Below are positions 46,826 through 57,839 of a stretch of 64,000 nucleotides of DNA, piece after piece; position 1 is the stretch's first letter; the number at the start of each line of letters is the position of its first letter. This DNA is from Clarkia xantiana subsp. parviflora (taxonomy: Eukaryota > Streptophyta > Magnoliopsida > Myrtales > Onagraceae). The position numbers and the translations under genes were made by a program. The notes beneath the pieces were generated by a model, which saw nothing but the letters and a program-made list of their open reading frames with translations, was not told where the DNA came from and searched no databases. The DNA is taken from contig JAPTYO010000001.1 of the NCBI GenBank assembly GCA_036873135.1, positions 25,535,774-25,599,773 on the forward strand, in the 5' to 3' direction.

Positions 46826-47562
46826 AACATATATGACTCAGATTGGGCAGCTTGTGTTGAAACGAGAAGGTCAATTACTAGGTATTGTGTTAAGTTAGGA
46901 GACTCCCTCATTTCATGGAAGGTAAAAAAAAGGATACAATGTCCAAATCCTTCACTGAAGCAGAGTACATAAGCATTAGTGATATATTTAAAGATGTTAT
47001 TTGGTTAAGGAGTTTATTATCTGAGTTGAGTTTTGTTAAAAGTTATCTCACTGTTCTTTATTGTGACAATGAGGCTGCTGTGTTAATATGAGTTTTTCTA
47101 CCATGCTTATAGAGCACCATGTTTTTGTTTTTTTATTACGAGGGTGGACTTAGTTGTAACATGTGTAAAATTTTAACAGTATGAAAAAAAATATGAATTT
47201 TTTTAATTACACCTAATATTTGCATCATACTATTAATAATATCAATTTCTCTCTAGGGTTCACTTTAAGGGCGATAGAAAAATACAAAAAAAATAATAAT
47301 AAATACCAAAAGCATGGTGCTTGTGGAGCATGATAGAAAGACCATGTTAAGATAATCACTAAACTTGTCTTCCATGAACGTACTAAACATATTGAAATAG
47401 ATTGTCATCTTCTTAAAGAGAAAGTTTTACATGGTGTTGTGCAGCTTGGTCATATCAGAATTGAAGAGAAATTGGAAGATATATTCACTAAGGTATTACC
47501 AAAACGACAACATTTCTACTTTATGACAAGTTGGTTTGTTGAATGTATTCATGAGGAAGGGG
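46826..47562 (+). pseudogene. Copia RNase H fragment interrupted by a MITE
   Basis: Part 1 (46826-47089) reads [20 protein letters not shown], then SEYISIS-like and LLSELSFVKSYLTVLYCDN. Part 2 (47354-47562) reads KLVFHERTKHIEIDCHLLKE, then GHIRIEEKLEDIFTKVLPKR. Between them sits the 255-bp element at 47090-47344. A polypurine tract (GAGGAAGGGG) closes the region and an LTR starts TGTTAGAATTGGAGC at 47563. The frame has additional small lesions. Confidence 0.8.
47090..47344. mobile_element. MITE, probably Mutator-type
   Basis: Imperfect terminal inverted repeats of about 38 bp (TTTCTACCATGC and GCATGATAGAAA cores, then GCACCATG and CATGGTGC). Nine-base flanks TGTTAATAT (47081) and TGTTAAGAT (47345) differ at one position. 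Nine-base duplications are typical of Mutator-like elements. Confidence 0.7.
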
Positions 47563-47959
47563 TGTTAGAATTGGAGCTGGAGGTGGAGTATTGGACTTTG
47601 GGCTTACTTGCTATTGTTAAGTTGGGCTGTTGTGTTTGTGGGCTAGCTTCTTTTATTAGTTTGGTTTGTGGTCCGTTGGCTTGTGGCACGTTTTATTTGT
47701 CTCGGGGTGTTTTCTAACATTTGTGTTTATTTGTGGACTTGGTTCATTCACTTATGTTTGTTATGGCCTATTTTGTTATTTTGGCCTTTTGTAAACCTTT
47801 ATATAGCTTGAATTAAGATTGTGGGAGGTCTGGCCAAATGAAGGAACTCAGACTAACAAACCCTGAGTCTAGTCTCCCTTTCAATTCATCTTCATATGGT
47901 TAGTGTTTTGTTCTTTTTACCAAACCGCACAGCACTTACTGGAGTACGACACTTAGACT
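47563..47959 (+). mobile_element. Start of the LTR downstream of the RNase H fragment
   Basis: Begins TGTTAGAATTGG after a polypurine tract; includes TATATAGCTTGAATTAAG as a possible promoter. It is interrupted by the hAT element at 47960, and its continuation after 49673 is unclear. Confidence 0.45.
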
Positions 47960-49665
47960 TAGGGGTGAGCGTGGTCTGGCCCTGTTCAGGACCAGACCAA
48001 GACCATGCAAGACCATTTGTAAATGGTCCTCCTCCAAATAGACTAGGACCAAACCAAGACCATTTGGACCATTTAAAATGGTCTTGGTCTTTTTGGTTCT
48101 GGTTTTGGTCCAGACCATTAGGACCATTTAGGACCATTTTTATTTTTTATGTTTTTAAATTTAATATAATTTTTAAAATTTTTCGAATATTATTTTGTAA
48201 TAATTTTAAATTAAAAATATGTTTATTATAATTATATATAATAGTTGAGATTGGTGTAATCAATACCTGATAAAGTGTTCAAATAAGTTTTATGGTTATA
48301 CGATCCATAAATAACAAATAAGACACTTATCAAATTACGTAACTTGGTGTAACAAAGTTACAATTTCCCTGATATTAGACAGAAAATAAATCAAACACGA
48401 AAATGTAGTATTTGCCACTTTGCACTTTACAAACATAAACTTTTCATCTCTCTGTAGCAAGCAACTTCATAAAATAATTATTGAGTTCTTGACCAAAATA
48501 GGGTTACATGGACAACCAAATACCAATATAGGCTAGAAAAAAACCAATTACAAATATAGGGCTGGCCGGGTTGGGGGAACCCGACCAAGTGAGTTCCAAA
48601 ATTGGACTTCACTTGGCCGGGTTCCCCCAACCCGGCCAACTGGTTTTTTTTTTTTTTTTTTTCCGGAAAACTGAACAAAAAAAAAAATTGGATCTCACTT
48701 GGTCGGGTCGCCCCAACCCGGCCAAATATGTTTTTTTTTTTTTGGTTTTTTTTTTTTTCTGTTTTTTGTTTTTTTGGTTTTTTTAATAGAAATCGTAAAA
48801 ATTAATGGTTTTGTAATTTTTTTTTTCTAAAAACCTATTGGAAATGGTGAACACTAGAGGCGAATTGAAAGACATTTGCGTTTATCAGTTTTCGTAAAAA
48901 AATTACAAAACTATTAATTTTATATTTTTTCGAACTCATTTGGTCGGGTTCCCACAACCCGAGTAGTGTTTCTTTTTTTTTTTCTCAAAATTAATTAATT
49001 GCGATGTCAAAAACCCACAACCAAATTCTCTAATAGGTTTTTTAGAAAAAAAAATTACAAAACCATTAATTTTTACAACTTCTATTAATAAAGCAAAAAA
49101 AAAAAAAAACAGAAAAAACAGGAAAAAAAAAAAAAAAAAAAAAAAAAAAACATATTTTGCCGGGTTGGGGGAACCCGGCCAAATGAGTTCCATTTTTTTT
49201 TTTCCGAAAAAAAAAAAAAAAATTCAGTTGGCCGGGTTTGTAAAGTCCAATTTTGGAACTCACTTGGTCGGGTTCCCCCAACCCGGCCAGCCCTATATTT
49301 GTAATTAGTTTTTTTTTCTAGTCTATATTTGTATTTGGTTGTCCATGTAAATATATTTTGGTCAAAAACTCCTAATTATTCAGCTAATTTAATGTTTCTC
49401 AAGTTTGCTCTCGACGCTCAGCGGAGGTTTTAACTTTTATTATAAATTATTATTTCCAGTTTTTTTTTAATAATACAATGGTCTTAATGGTCCTAAATGG
49501 TCTCAAATGGTCTTAATGTTCTTGGACCGAAATTAAGACCAGGACCAATTAAGACCAATAAAAGAAGACCATTGGTCTTGGTCCTAAACGGTCTTGGGCT
49601 AATGGTCTTGATCTTGGGCGGTCTTGGGCTCGGTTATGGTCTTGCTAGACCATTGCTCACCCCTA
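47960..49665. mobile_element. Non-autonomous hAT element, 1.7 kb, with nested element
   Basis: Ends TAGGGGTGAGC (47960-47970) and GCTCACCCCTA (49655-49665), flanked by perfect CTTAGACT target duplications (47952-47959, 49666-49673). The subterminal regions are packed with AGGACCA/TGGTCTT motifs in both orientations. No transposase. About half of its length is the foldback at 48483-49372. Confidence 0.92.
48483..49372. mobile_element. Mutator-like foldback element nested in the hAT element
   Basis: Long terminal inverted repeats of more than 130 bp run from GAGTTCTTGACCAAAATA at the left to its near reverse complement at the right, including the GC-rich GGCCGGGTTGGGGGAACCCG segments. TAATTATT flanks both ends (48475-48482, 49373-49380). 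The middle holds further inverted copies of the GGGTTCCCCCAACCCG motif and long A or T runs. Confidence 0.85.
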
Positions 49666-49673
49666 CTTAGACT

Positions 49674-50140
49674 TACTCAAGCACTGCACTTGCACTTCCC
49701 GAGGCATGGCTGAAGCACTATGCTAGGCATCATTCCAACACATATTAAGGTACTTGCTTCACACTTCAACATCAAGACATCCTTCATTGCAACATCAAAC
49801 CCCATTTCATTGTCTTCACCATTAAGCCAACATCAATCATTCACGAATTCACCCGCACATCGCTATGATCTCGTATCCGCTCTCCAATTACTTGTTGAGC
49901 TTGGGAAACATGTTTTTCATCTTTCCAATATGCTTGACTTTTAAGTGGCTAACACTATTCATATTTCCTATTTTACGAACCAGACATGTCGTAAGAGTTG
50001 CCGCTATTGGGTTCGATTTGATTTCGAACATAAGAGCGGTTGATGGGTTCGATTCGAACATATATAAGAGCACCCAACAGCTGTTACACACTTTGATTTC
50101 AAACCTAGTAGTGGATGAGTTGGATTTTGGTGGATTTAAT
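49674..50140. other. Non-coding stretch
   Basis: Frames at 49720-49944 and 49865-50158 have no recognisable domain. Could include the rest of the LTR begun at 47563. Confidence 0.35.
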
Positions 50141-50510
50141 CAATTATTAAGCAATTGATTGAAGGTAAGAGCAAAACCATCATTTTATAACAATTTAATC
50201 ACACTGAGTCAAAGTAAGTGACTGAACAAAATTAGTTTGAATCATTTAATCACATTTTGAAACGTAGATAACTAAACAATCATGTCAAAAACAAAAATAA
50301 CTACTGAGTCACAATGAAGGGGATTTGAACAATTATGAAGCAATTGATTGAATATAAGAGCAAAGTCGTCATTTTATAACAATTTAATCACATTGAGGCA
50401 AAATAAGTGACTGGATAAAAAAATTTAAATCATTTAATCACATTTTGAAACGTATGTAACTAAACAATCACGTCATAAAATAAAAATAACTATTGAGTCA
50501 CACTGAACAA
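50141..50510. repeat. Tandem duplication, unit about 185 bp
   Basis: Copies at about 50141-50325 and 50327-50510 share AAGCAATTGATTGAA, CATTTTATAACAATTTAATC and TCATTTAATCACATTTTGAA in the same order with scattered substitutions. Confidence 0.85.
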
Positions 50511-50550
50511 ACATCGTATTAATATTTTTCTTTATTAAAAAAACAAACAC

Positions 50551-50621
50551 GTCTAATGAGACTCAAACCCACAATCGTATGATTAGAAGTCAGATACCTT
50601 ATCCATTACCATAGGTGCCAC
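50551..50621 (-). pseudogene. tRNA-Arg(UCU)-derived sequence, possible SINE head
   Basis: On the minus strand, GTGGCACCTATGGTAATGGA is followed by TAAGG (box A), CTGACTTCTAATCATACGAT (anticodon loop CTTCTAA, anticodon TCT) and GTGGGTTTGAGTCTC (box B). The anticodon stem (TCTGA/TCATA) and the acceptor stem no longer pair well, so it is not a working tRNA. A T-rich stretch and TAATA follow. Confidence 0.65.
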
Positions 50622-51590
50622 TTATAAGTATCAGTGAACTTATAGACTGTTTTGGCAAAGTAGTTTTTAGCTACATTGTCATTTCTTTATTAAGTTGGTT
50701 TTAAGTTCATATCGTTTGTATTTCATTAAATTTGTTGAATGTACAAATTTTATTAACAAAGTAGTATATGAGGCATGCAATATGGTATAGCAATCAACAC
50801 TTATTCCATTCACAAATGATTTCAGTTTCAAACTTTAATGGAGTATTATAAATTGAAATATATTATATTTAGAATTTAAAAATGGCCTAAATTATCCAAC
50901 TTCTTATTGGCAGTACTTTACGCCTTACGGGTTAACTCGGTACGAGTTGTGATTATTTTATTTTGGGTACAGAACTTACAAATGAGCTTAATTATCCAAC
51001 TTTTCATAATCAACACTTTAACACTTTTATCGATGCAAGTGGTGATTATTTTAACTGTGGACTCTATTCATGATGGGTCAATTTTAGGATACTATATGAG
51101 AACCAACAAAAAAAATTACATTATTGAACAGCCATGATAACTAGATATGTGATATTTTACAATCGATGTTTGAAAACAAAAACAAATTTTTTTTTATAAA
51201 AGGTGAAAAAGTGAAGAATCAATTATAATAATTAGTCATTTATTCGTGTTTTGCTCTAGATTCTACTAGTTGAAAAATTATTATTCTATAATAATAAAGT
51301 CATTAACTTGTGCTTTATAAAATTATTTTTAAAAACTAAATATATACTAGAAGTTAATATCGTGCATATGGAAGAAAAAATAATATTTAAATGAATATAT
51401 AAGCTAAATTTGTATCAGCGCACCGTGTTAGATTTAATAAAATCACAAAGATTTAATGAGAATAATAATATTATAAAGAACAAAGATAAAGTTGAATTAA
51501 AAAATGGTGATTATTACACACATAAATAAATAAAAAAATATAGGAATTTACAAATAATAATTTTTAAGGGACTTTTTTTTTATAGAAAAA
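50622..51590. other. Non-coding stretch
   Basis: AT-rich; nothing recognised. Confidence 0.5.

Positions 51591-51655
<65 letters not shown>
51591..51655. repeat. (AT)n microsatellite
   Basis: About 60 bp of uninterrupted AT dinucleotides. Confidence 0.95.
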
Positions 51656-51661
<6 letters not shown>

Positions 51662-51804
51662 TATGCCCCTCCCAGCTCCCACTGTAAAAAAAATAAAATC
51701 ATTTACAACAATCATTTTTTTTGCCACTAAAGTTGTCACTAAATTTCTCAGTGGTAAAACATGTTGCCACTAATATATATATTTATATATATATATATAT
51801 ATAT

Positions 51805-51856
51805 CCACTACTATACAATATATATATATATATATATATATATTGTATAGTAGTGG
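51805..51856. repeat. Perfect 52-bp palindrome
   Basis: CCACTACTATACAATA (51805-51820) pairs with TATTGTATAGTAGTGG (51841-51856) around a TA-repeat centre. Confidence 0.85.
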
Positions 51857-51971
51857 TATGCACACACTGAGAGAATGCCACCGTTGAAAGAGCTTACTAG
51901 GGGAGGAAAAATGTCACGCAAAAAAAATGATTGTAAAATACGCCACTAAATTGCCCTTTAGTTGCAGAAAC

Positions 51972-52428
51972 TAGGGGTGAGCTCGGGCCGGGACGGGCGG
52001 GCTTTTACCTGAGCCCGAGCCCGAAATTTTCGGGACACTAATTTTTAGCCCGAGCCCGAAAATGAGGAAAATGGCCCGCCCGAGCCGGGACTTCGGGACT
52101 CGGGCTAGCCCGAATTTTAACAAAAAATCTGGAAAAAAAAAAAAAAAAATCAAACATGGAGGAAGATGGTTAGATACTAGTAACTAGTACCCACTAGATA
52201 GTTAGATACTAACTATAGTTAGTGGGGAATATATATATTTATATAGTATTAAAAAAAATTCGGGACGGGCTCGGGCTTTTCGGGATTTTGGCACAAAAGC
52301 CCGAGCCCGAATTGAAAATAAAAGTCCCGCCCGCTCGGGCTCGGGTCTATTCGGGACCGGGTTTTTCGGGACGGGCTCGGGACGGGTTTTTCAGGCTTTC
52401 GGGCTTTTGGGTTTTCCTGCTCAGCCTA
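51972..52428. mobile_element. Non-autonomous hAT element, 457 bp
   Basis: Ends TAGGGGTGAGC and GCTCAGCCTA (one mismatch), flanked by perfect GCAGAAAC duplications (51964-51971, 52429-52436). Subterminal GAGCCCGAGCCCG/CGGGCTCGGG repeats. No coding capacity. Confidence 0.9.
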
Positions 52429-53213
52429 GCAGAAACTATTGCCGCTTCTAAGATAAACACTTTGTGTTGAGCAATTTGCCGCTGCTACAATTACATTTCA
52501 GCAGCGGAGAAAACTACCATTATAGGCCCTTTTACAGGCGGACTTGTAGTCGCTGTAAACCCCCCCCCCCCCCCCCCCCCCAAATTTCGTGCCGTACTGT
52601 TTGCTGCTGCAAAAAACTTCTTTTAGCAGCTGATAAAATTGCCACTTAAGCCTCTTTGAAGCATTGTTCCCATTGTCGTTGCTAAAAGACACATATCTGT
52701 GATGGGGGAATGAGCCGTTGCAGAAAGGTGCTTTTATCGGCAGAGATTGTTGTCACTTATGTTGCCTTACAGTTACAGTGGAAGCTGTTTTGCCTATTCT
52801 AAAAAGCGCATTTTGTTTCAAAAATGAGCCGCTACAAAAATATTTTCCAGCAACAGTGGGAGATTCCATTTAAGGCAATTTAAAGTGACAACATTATTTC
52901 CGCCGCTAATAAACACATTTTATCGTGATTTATGTGTCGATGCAAAAAGTTATTTCAACAACGGATGATTTGGCTACTTAAGCCAACTTAATGGCAACCC
53001 TGTTGCTGCTGCTAAAAATCTCAATTAGTGTTGATGATCATTACACAATTAAAAGTGTCTTGTGTCAATAGAGTATTTTGTCATTTAACTATCTTTACAG
53101 TAGGGGTGCAGTTGCCACTGCTAATGCACATTGTAGATTATGATTCATTTTCAATATAGTATAATATTGAAATATCCAAAATTTCGTGGGACCTGGTGTG
53201 TCTGCAAGTATTT

Positions 53214-56200
53214 TGATAAAATTGAGATTTGAGAGAATTGAGACAGAGAGAATTCACCAAGATTACTTCATTGAATTGATCATCTGAAACCACTTAGTTT
53301 TGTTTTACATACTGTATCTGAAAAGTTAGTTGAGCAACTAACTAACTAAGTTTCCAGTATTTACAAAATAGTCCCCACAGTTCTTAATACATAGAAAAAG
53401 GGTATCTAAACTTTATACTTCTTCATTCTCCTACATTTCTTCCTCCTCCTTCTTCCTGTCCTCTTCCTTCCACTTGCTCTTTTTTCATGAACAAGTTCTT
53501 AGTCCCAAAACCTGCAAGCAACTGAGCAGTCTGGTCCTTGGTTAGAGGCTTTGTAAGAAGATCTCCAAGCTGATTTTCCGAGCTCACATGTTCAGTTTGT
53601 ATGATTCCATCAACCAAACTATTCCTCACCATATGACAATCTATGTCTATATGTTTAGTTCTCTCATGAAACATGGGATTCGAGGCAATTTGAATTGCTG
53701 CTTTACTATCACATTTCAAAATTGTTGGCTTCACTTGTCGTAGTCCTAGCTCTTCCAGAACACCTCTGAGCCACATTACTTCAGCTACTGTCATCCTCAT
53801 GGACCTGTACTCTGCCTCTGCACTGGAGCAAGAAATGGTTTGCTGTTTTTTTGACTTCCAAGATATGGTAGCTGATCCTAGCTGCACGCAGTAGCCTGTG
53901 ATAGACTTTCTTGTCATCAAGCATCTCCCCCAATCACTATCACAAAAAGCCACCATAGGACTTAGTGAATTCTCAGAAGGGAAGAACAATCCAAGTCCAG
54001 GATTTGCTTTTAAATAGCGAATAACTCTCAAAGCTGCAGTCATGTGTGAATCTTTGGGATCATTCACGAATTGACTGAGGTGTTGAACTGCAAAAGCCAC
54101 ATCTGGACGTGTCATGGTGAGATATAAAAACCTCCCAACCAATCTCCTGTATGGTTCCCCATTTTTCAGCCTCTGATCTTCTTTATTAACTTTGAAAAGC
54201 TCATCATAGCCTTTTGAAGTAAGATGTTGATTTTGTTCAAGTGGTGTGCAGGTTGCACTGCCTTTCAATAATCCTGCATCACCTATTAGCTCAAGACAAT
54301 ACTTGCGCTGATTCAACACTATTCCTTTCTTGGATCTTGCCACTTCTAATCCCAGAAAATAGCGTAATTCTCCAAGATCTTTCAGCTTAAAACTTCTCTT
54401 CAGTGTGTCCTTCAATTCTTCAATCATCACTTGGCTAGAACCAGTGATCACCAAGTCATCTACATACACCAATAAGTGCACCTGACCCCTTTCTTCTATT
54501 TTACTGAAAAGAGAGTAATCAAACCTGCTTTGCTTGTATTCATTCTGAACCAGACACTCTGTTAACTTGATGTTCCATTGGCGAGAAGCTTGCTTCAGCC
54601 CATAGAGTGACTTAGTGAGTCTGCACACCTTGCTTGGACCTGAATGTGACTTCTGAAACCAGCTGGAATCTCCATATACACTTCCTCGTGTAAATCACCT
54701 TGCAGAAAGGCGTTATTAACGTCCATTTGGCACATATTCCATCCTTTAGCAGCTGCCACACACAACATAAGCCTCACTGTCACCATCTTAACGACTGGAG
54801 ATAAAGTTTCCTTAAAATCAATCACTTCTTGTTGAGTGTATCCTTTTGCTACCAACCTGGCCTTGTGTCTTTCAATGGTCCCATATGACTTGTATTTGAT
54901 CTTATAGACCCATTTTCATCCAATGGGAACCTTCCCTTCTGGCAAATCTACAATCTTCCAAGTTTCATTATCCTGTAATGCATCAATTTCAAGCTGCATA
55001 GCCTCTATCCATTTCTTGTTCTTGACTGCTTCATGAAAACTCTGAGGCTCCTTTTCCTTTTCTAAAGCTCCAAGAAAACTCTTGTATCCGTGAGAAACAT
55101 TATTATAGCTTAAAGCTTTGCAGCTCATTACAAAATCATCCTGCCAATTTGGTCGTTGTCTCACTCTATCAGACCTTCTTGGTGGAGGATCCTGAGGAAT
55201 AACTTCTGCTACATCATCCTCTGCAACATCAACATCTTCACTGTGAACAGAAAAACTTTCATCTGTTTCTTCTTCTACTGACCCCTCATTCTCATTTACA
55301 TAAAACTGAGGTGCTGGACAGACATCCTCATCAAAGAAATCATGTCTTGCTGCGATTTTAGTTGTGTGTCTAACAACATCTTCTATCCTTTTGTCTTTGA
55401 AAGGAAACTCACCTTCTCTGAATCGAACATCCCTACTCACAAACATGCCATTTGTTTGAAGATTCAAAAGCAGATATCCTTTCTGAGTAACAAAATACCC
55501 CATCATTACTGCTTTGATTGCTCTAGGTTTGAACTTATCAGAGTTTTGAAAGTCTGTAGCATAACACAGACAACCAAAAACCCTAATATGTTCATGAGGA
55601 GCTGCTGCACCATACAAAACTTCATAAGGAATCTTGCCTTTGATGGCAGTTGATGGCATGAGATTAATAAGATACCCTGCAGTGAGCACACAATTCCCCC
55701 AAAACTTGTCTGGTATGTTTGCTTCAAACTTCAAAGCTCTTGCTACTTCGAGCAGGTGTCTATGCTTCCTTTCTGCTATGACATTCTGTTGTGGAGTTCC
55801 CACACAACTAGTTTGATGTGCTACTCCATTTGCAAGTAGTAACTCTTTCATCATACTATTGCAAAAATCTGTACCATTATCACTTCTGAAGCATTTGACT
55901 TGACTCCCAAACTGATTCGTAACAATTTGAATGAAGTTCTTGATATGTAACAAAACCTCATCCTTGAATCTCAGCAAATAAATCCAAGTAGTTCGACTGT
56001 GATCGTCAATAACAGTCAAGAAATATCTAAAACCATCAAAAGTCTGTGTTCGATATGGCCCCCATACATCAAGATGAACCAAATCAAAACAATTGAGAGT
56101 TTGAGAACTACTATCTGGAAATTGTAGTCTAGTCTATTTTGCAAGTGGACAAACACTGCAATTCTGAAGTCTATTTGCTGCATTTATATCAAACTTAAAG

Positions 56201-57839
56201 ATTGAATTCAAACCCTGAAAGCTTATATGGCCCATCCTCTTGTGCCATAGCTCAACAGTATCACCTCCAATGACCTTCCTCTCCATCAAGGCTAGACTTC
56301 TAGTCTTTATTCTTTTCTTCCCAACACCTTGAAAAATGTATAGCCCATCACTGAGTGAACTAGTCCCCACTTTCTTCACATCTAAGAGGTCCTGAAACAC
56401 CACCATATCATGCAGAAAAGTGACTGATAGACTCAAATCTTTTGTTAATTGAGATACAGATATCAAATTGAATTGAAAATCTGGTGCATATAATACTCGC
56501 TTCAGCTGCATAGAGGACCCTAAAAGACAAGTCCCAGTATGTGTGATTGGAGAGAGAGAACCATTTGGCATTTGAACTTGCTTATGAATGGAAGTATTAA
56601 CACTCAGATCAGACAACCATTCCTTATGACAAGTGATGTGATGAGATGCACCACTGTCTACAATCCAGTGACTATTTGTTGAAGAACTACAAATGCTGCC
56701 ACAGAAAACTGTACCTGTCATGTTTGCTTTAACCTCAGGTGTAGGAGCCTGACCTTCACTCCTTTGAAGCTGATTAAGAAACTTCAGAGCCTGTGAGAGC
56801 TGTTCAACACTAAATCCTGAACCAGCAACTGACCCTCCAACACCATTAACCTGAGAGGCTGAAACATGTGATGGCTCTGATGGTTGTCCTCTCTCAATCT
56901 GAGCGTTATTGACTGTAGCTAACTTCTTCTCAGCCTTTTCAGCAGCCCATTTCTTCTTCATGTGCTCATGAAGACCCCACTTGCCCCAGAACTTGTCCTC
57001 TATATGGCCTTTCTTACCACAATGATGACAAATCACCTCCCTCCTTTGGAAATTACCACCACTTTGAGAAGGCTTTCCTCCAGCATACATAGCAGCAGGT
57101 TCACTCCCTACAAATTGAACATTCTTCTCCCCATCACCAAGCGATCCTATCACCATTCGTTGACTCTCTTCTTGAATCAGTGCAGAATACGCAAAGTTCA
57201 AGGTTGGCAATGGATGTAACATGAGCAAATTAGTCCTAATTCCAGCATATGTATCATTCAAGCCATTCAAAAACTGAATCAACCTATCTTTGTCCTTACT
57301 GGCAATCACCTTAGGAGAACTAACACATTCTCCACACAGGAAAACATCATCGGCAGCGGAAAGTTCATCCCATATCATTTTCATTTTCTCAAAGTAATCA
57401 GCTATCGCAGCATTATTTTGTCTGGCATTGTACAATTCTCTGCTCAATTGGAAAATCCTGATTCCATCTATCTTATTATATCTCTCACGAAGATCTTTCC
57501 AAATAGAATAAGCAGTAGGAGTATAAACCAATCCATGCTGCAAATTCCTACAAACACTGCTAGCTAACCAACCTTTCACCATCACATTGCAACCATCACA
57601 TTGCATACCGTGCTCTGATACCATGATAAAATTGAGATTTGAGAGAATTGAGACAGAGAGAATTCACCAAGATTACTTCATTGAATTGATCATCTGAAAC
57701 CACTTAGTTTTGTTTTACATACTGTATCTGAAAAGTTAGTTGAGCAACTAACTAACTAAGTTTCCAGTATTTACAAAATAGTCCCCACAGTTCTTAATAC
57801 ACAGAAAAGAAAAGGGTATCTAAACTTTATACTTCTTCA
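53214..57839 (-). mobile_element. Complete Copia LTR retrotransposon
   Basis: LTRs 53214-53425 and 57624-57839 (212 and 216 bp) are nearly identical, differing mainly by a short GAAAA insertion. TATTT target duplications lie at 53209-53213 and 57840-57844. In minus orientation the LTR starts TGAAGAAGTATAAAG and ends AATTTTATCA. The primer site TGGTATCAGAGC (57612-57623) follows directly, and a purine-rich tract precedes the other LTR. High LTR identity and a perfect duplication suggest recent insertion. Confidence 0.96.
53423..57624 (-). pseudogene. Copia gag-pol polyprotein gene with three lesions
   Basis: Minus-strand order: gag (from 57624), zinc knuckle CHHCGKKGHIEDKF near 57030, protease WIVDSGASHH near 56670, GAG-pre-integrase LWHKRMGH, integrase (HLDVWGPY, RSDNGTDF, TPQQNVIAERKH supply D, D and E), RT ([30 protein letters not shown]), RNase H (CDSDWGRC; SSAEAEYRSM; LGDLLTKPL). 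Breaks: TAG at about 56134-56136, TGA near 54915 between integrase and RT, and a one-base frame change near 54655. The knuckle's last Cys is Phe. Gag begins at an ATG formed by the last LTR base plus the primer site, and the N-terminal gag_3 domain that normally precedes this part is absent. The element is therefore not autonomous, though the lesions are few. Confidence 0.93.

Larger units (their letters stand above)
51690..53190. mobile_element. CACTA-like non-coding remnant with subterminal repeats
   Basis: Many copies of GCCACTAA-type motifs (51722-51775, 51940-51960) and GCAGCGG/GCCGCTGC-type motifs (52440-53110) in both orientations, the texture of CACTA subterminal arrays. No clean CACTA terminus or target duplication was found. 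The hAT element at 51972-52428 is inserted in it and also separates ...GTTGCAGAAAC from TATTGCCGC. A run of 22 C lies at 52560-52581. Confidence 0.45.

Noticed and set aside
48571..49281. Phe-rich reading frames
   Set aside because: Created by long T runs inside the foldback element.
55342..57219. Plus-strand frames opposite the Copia polyprotein
   Set aside because: Antisense shadows of gag-pol.
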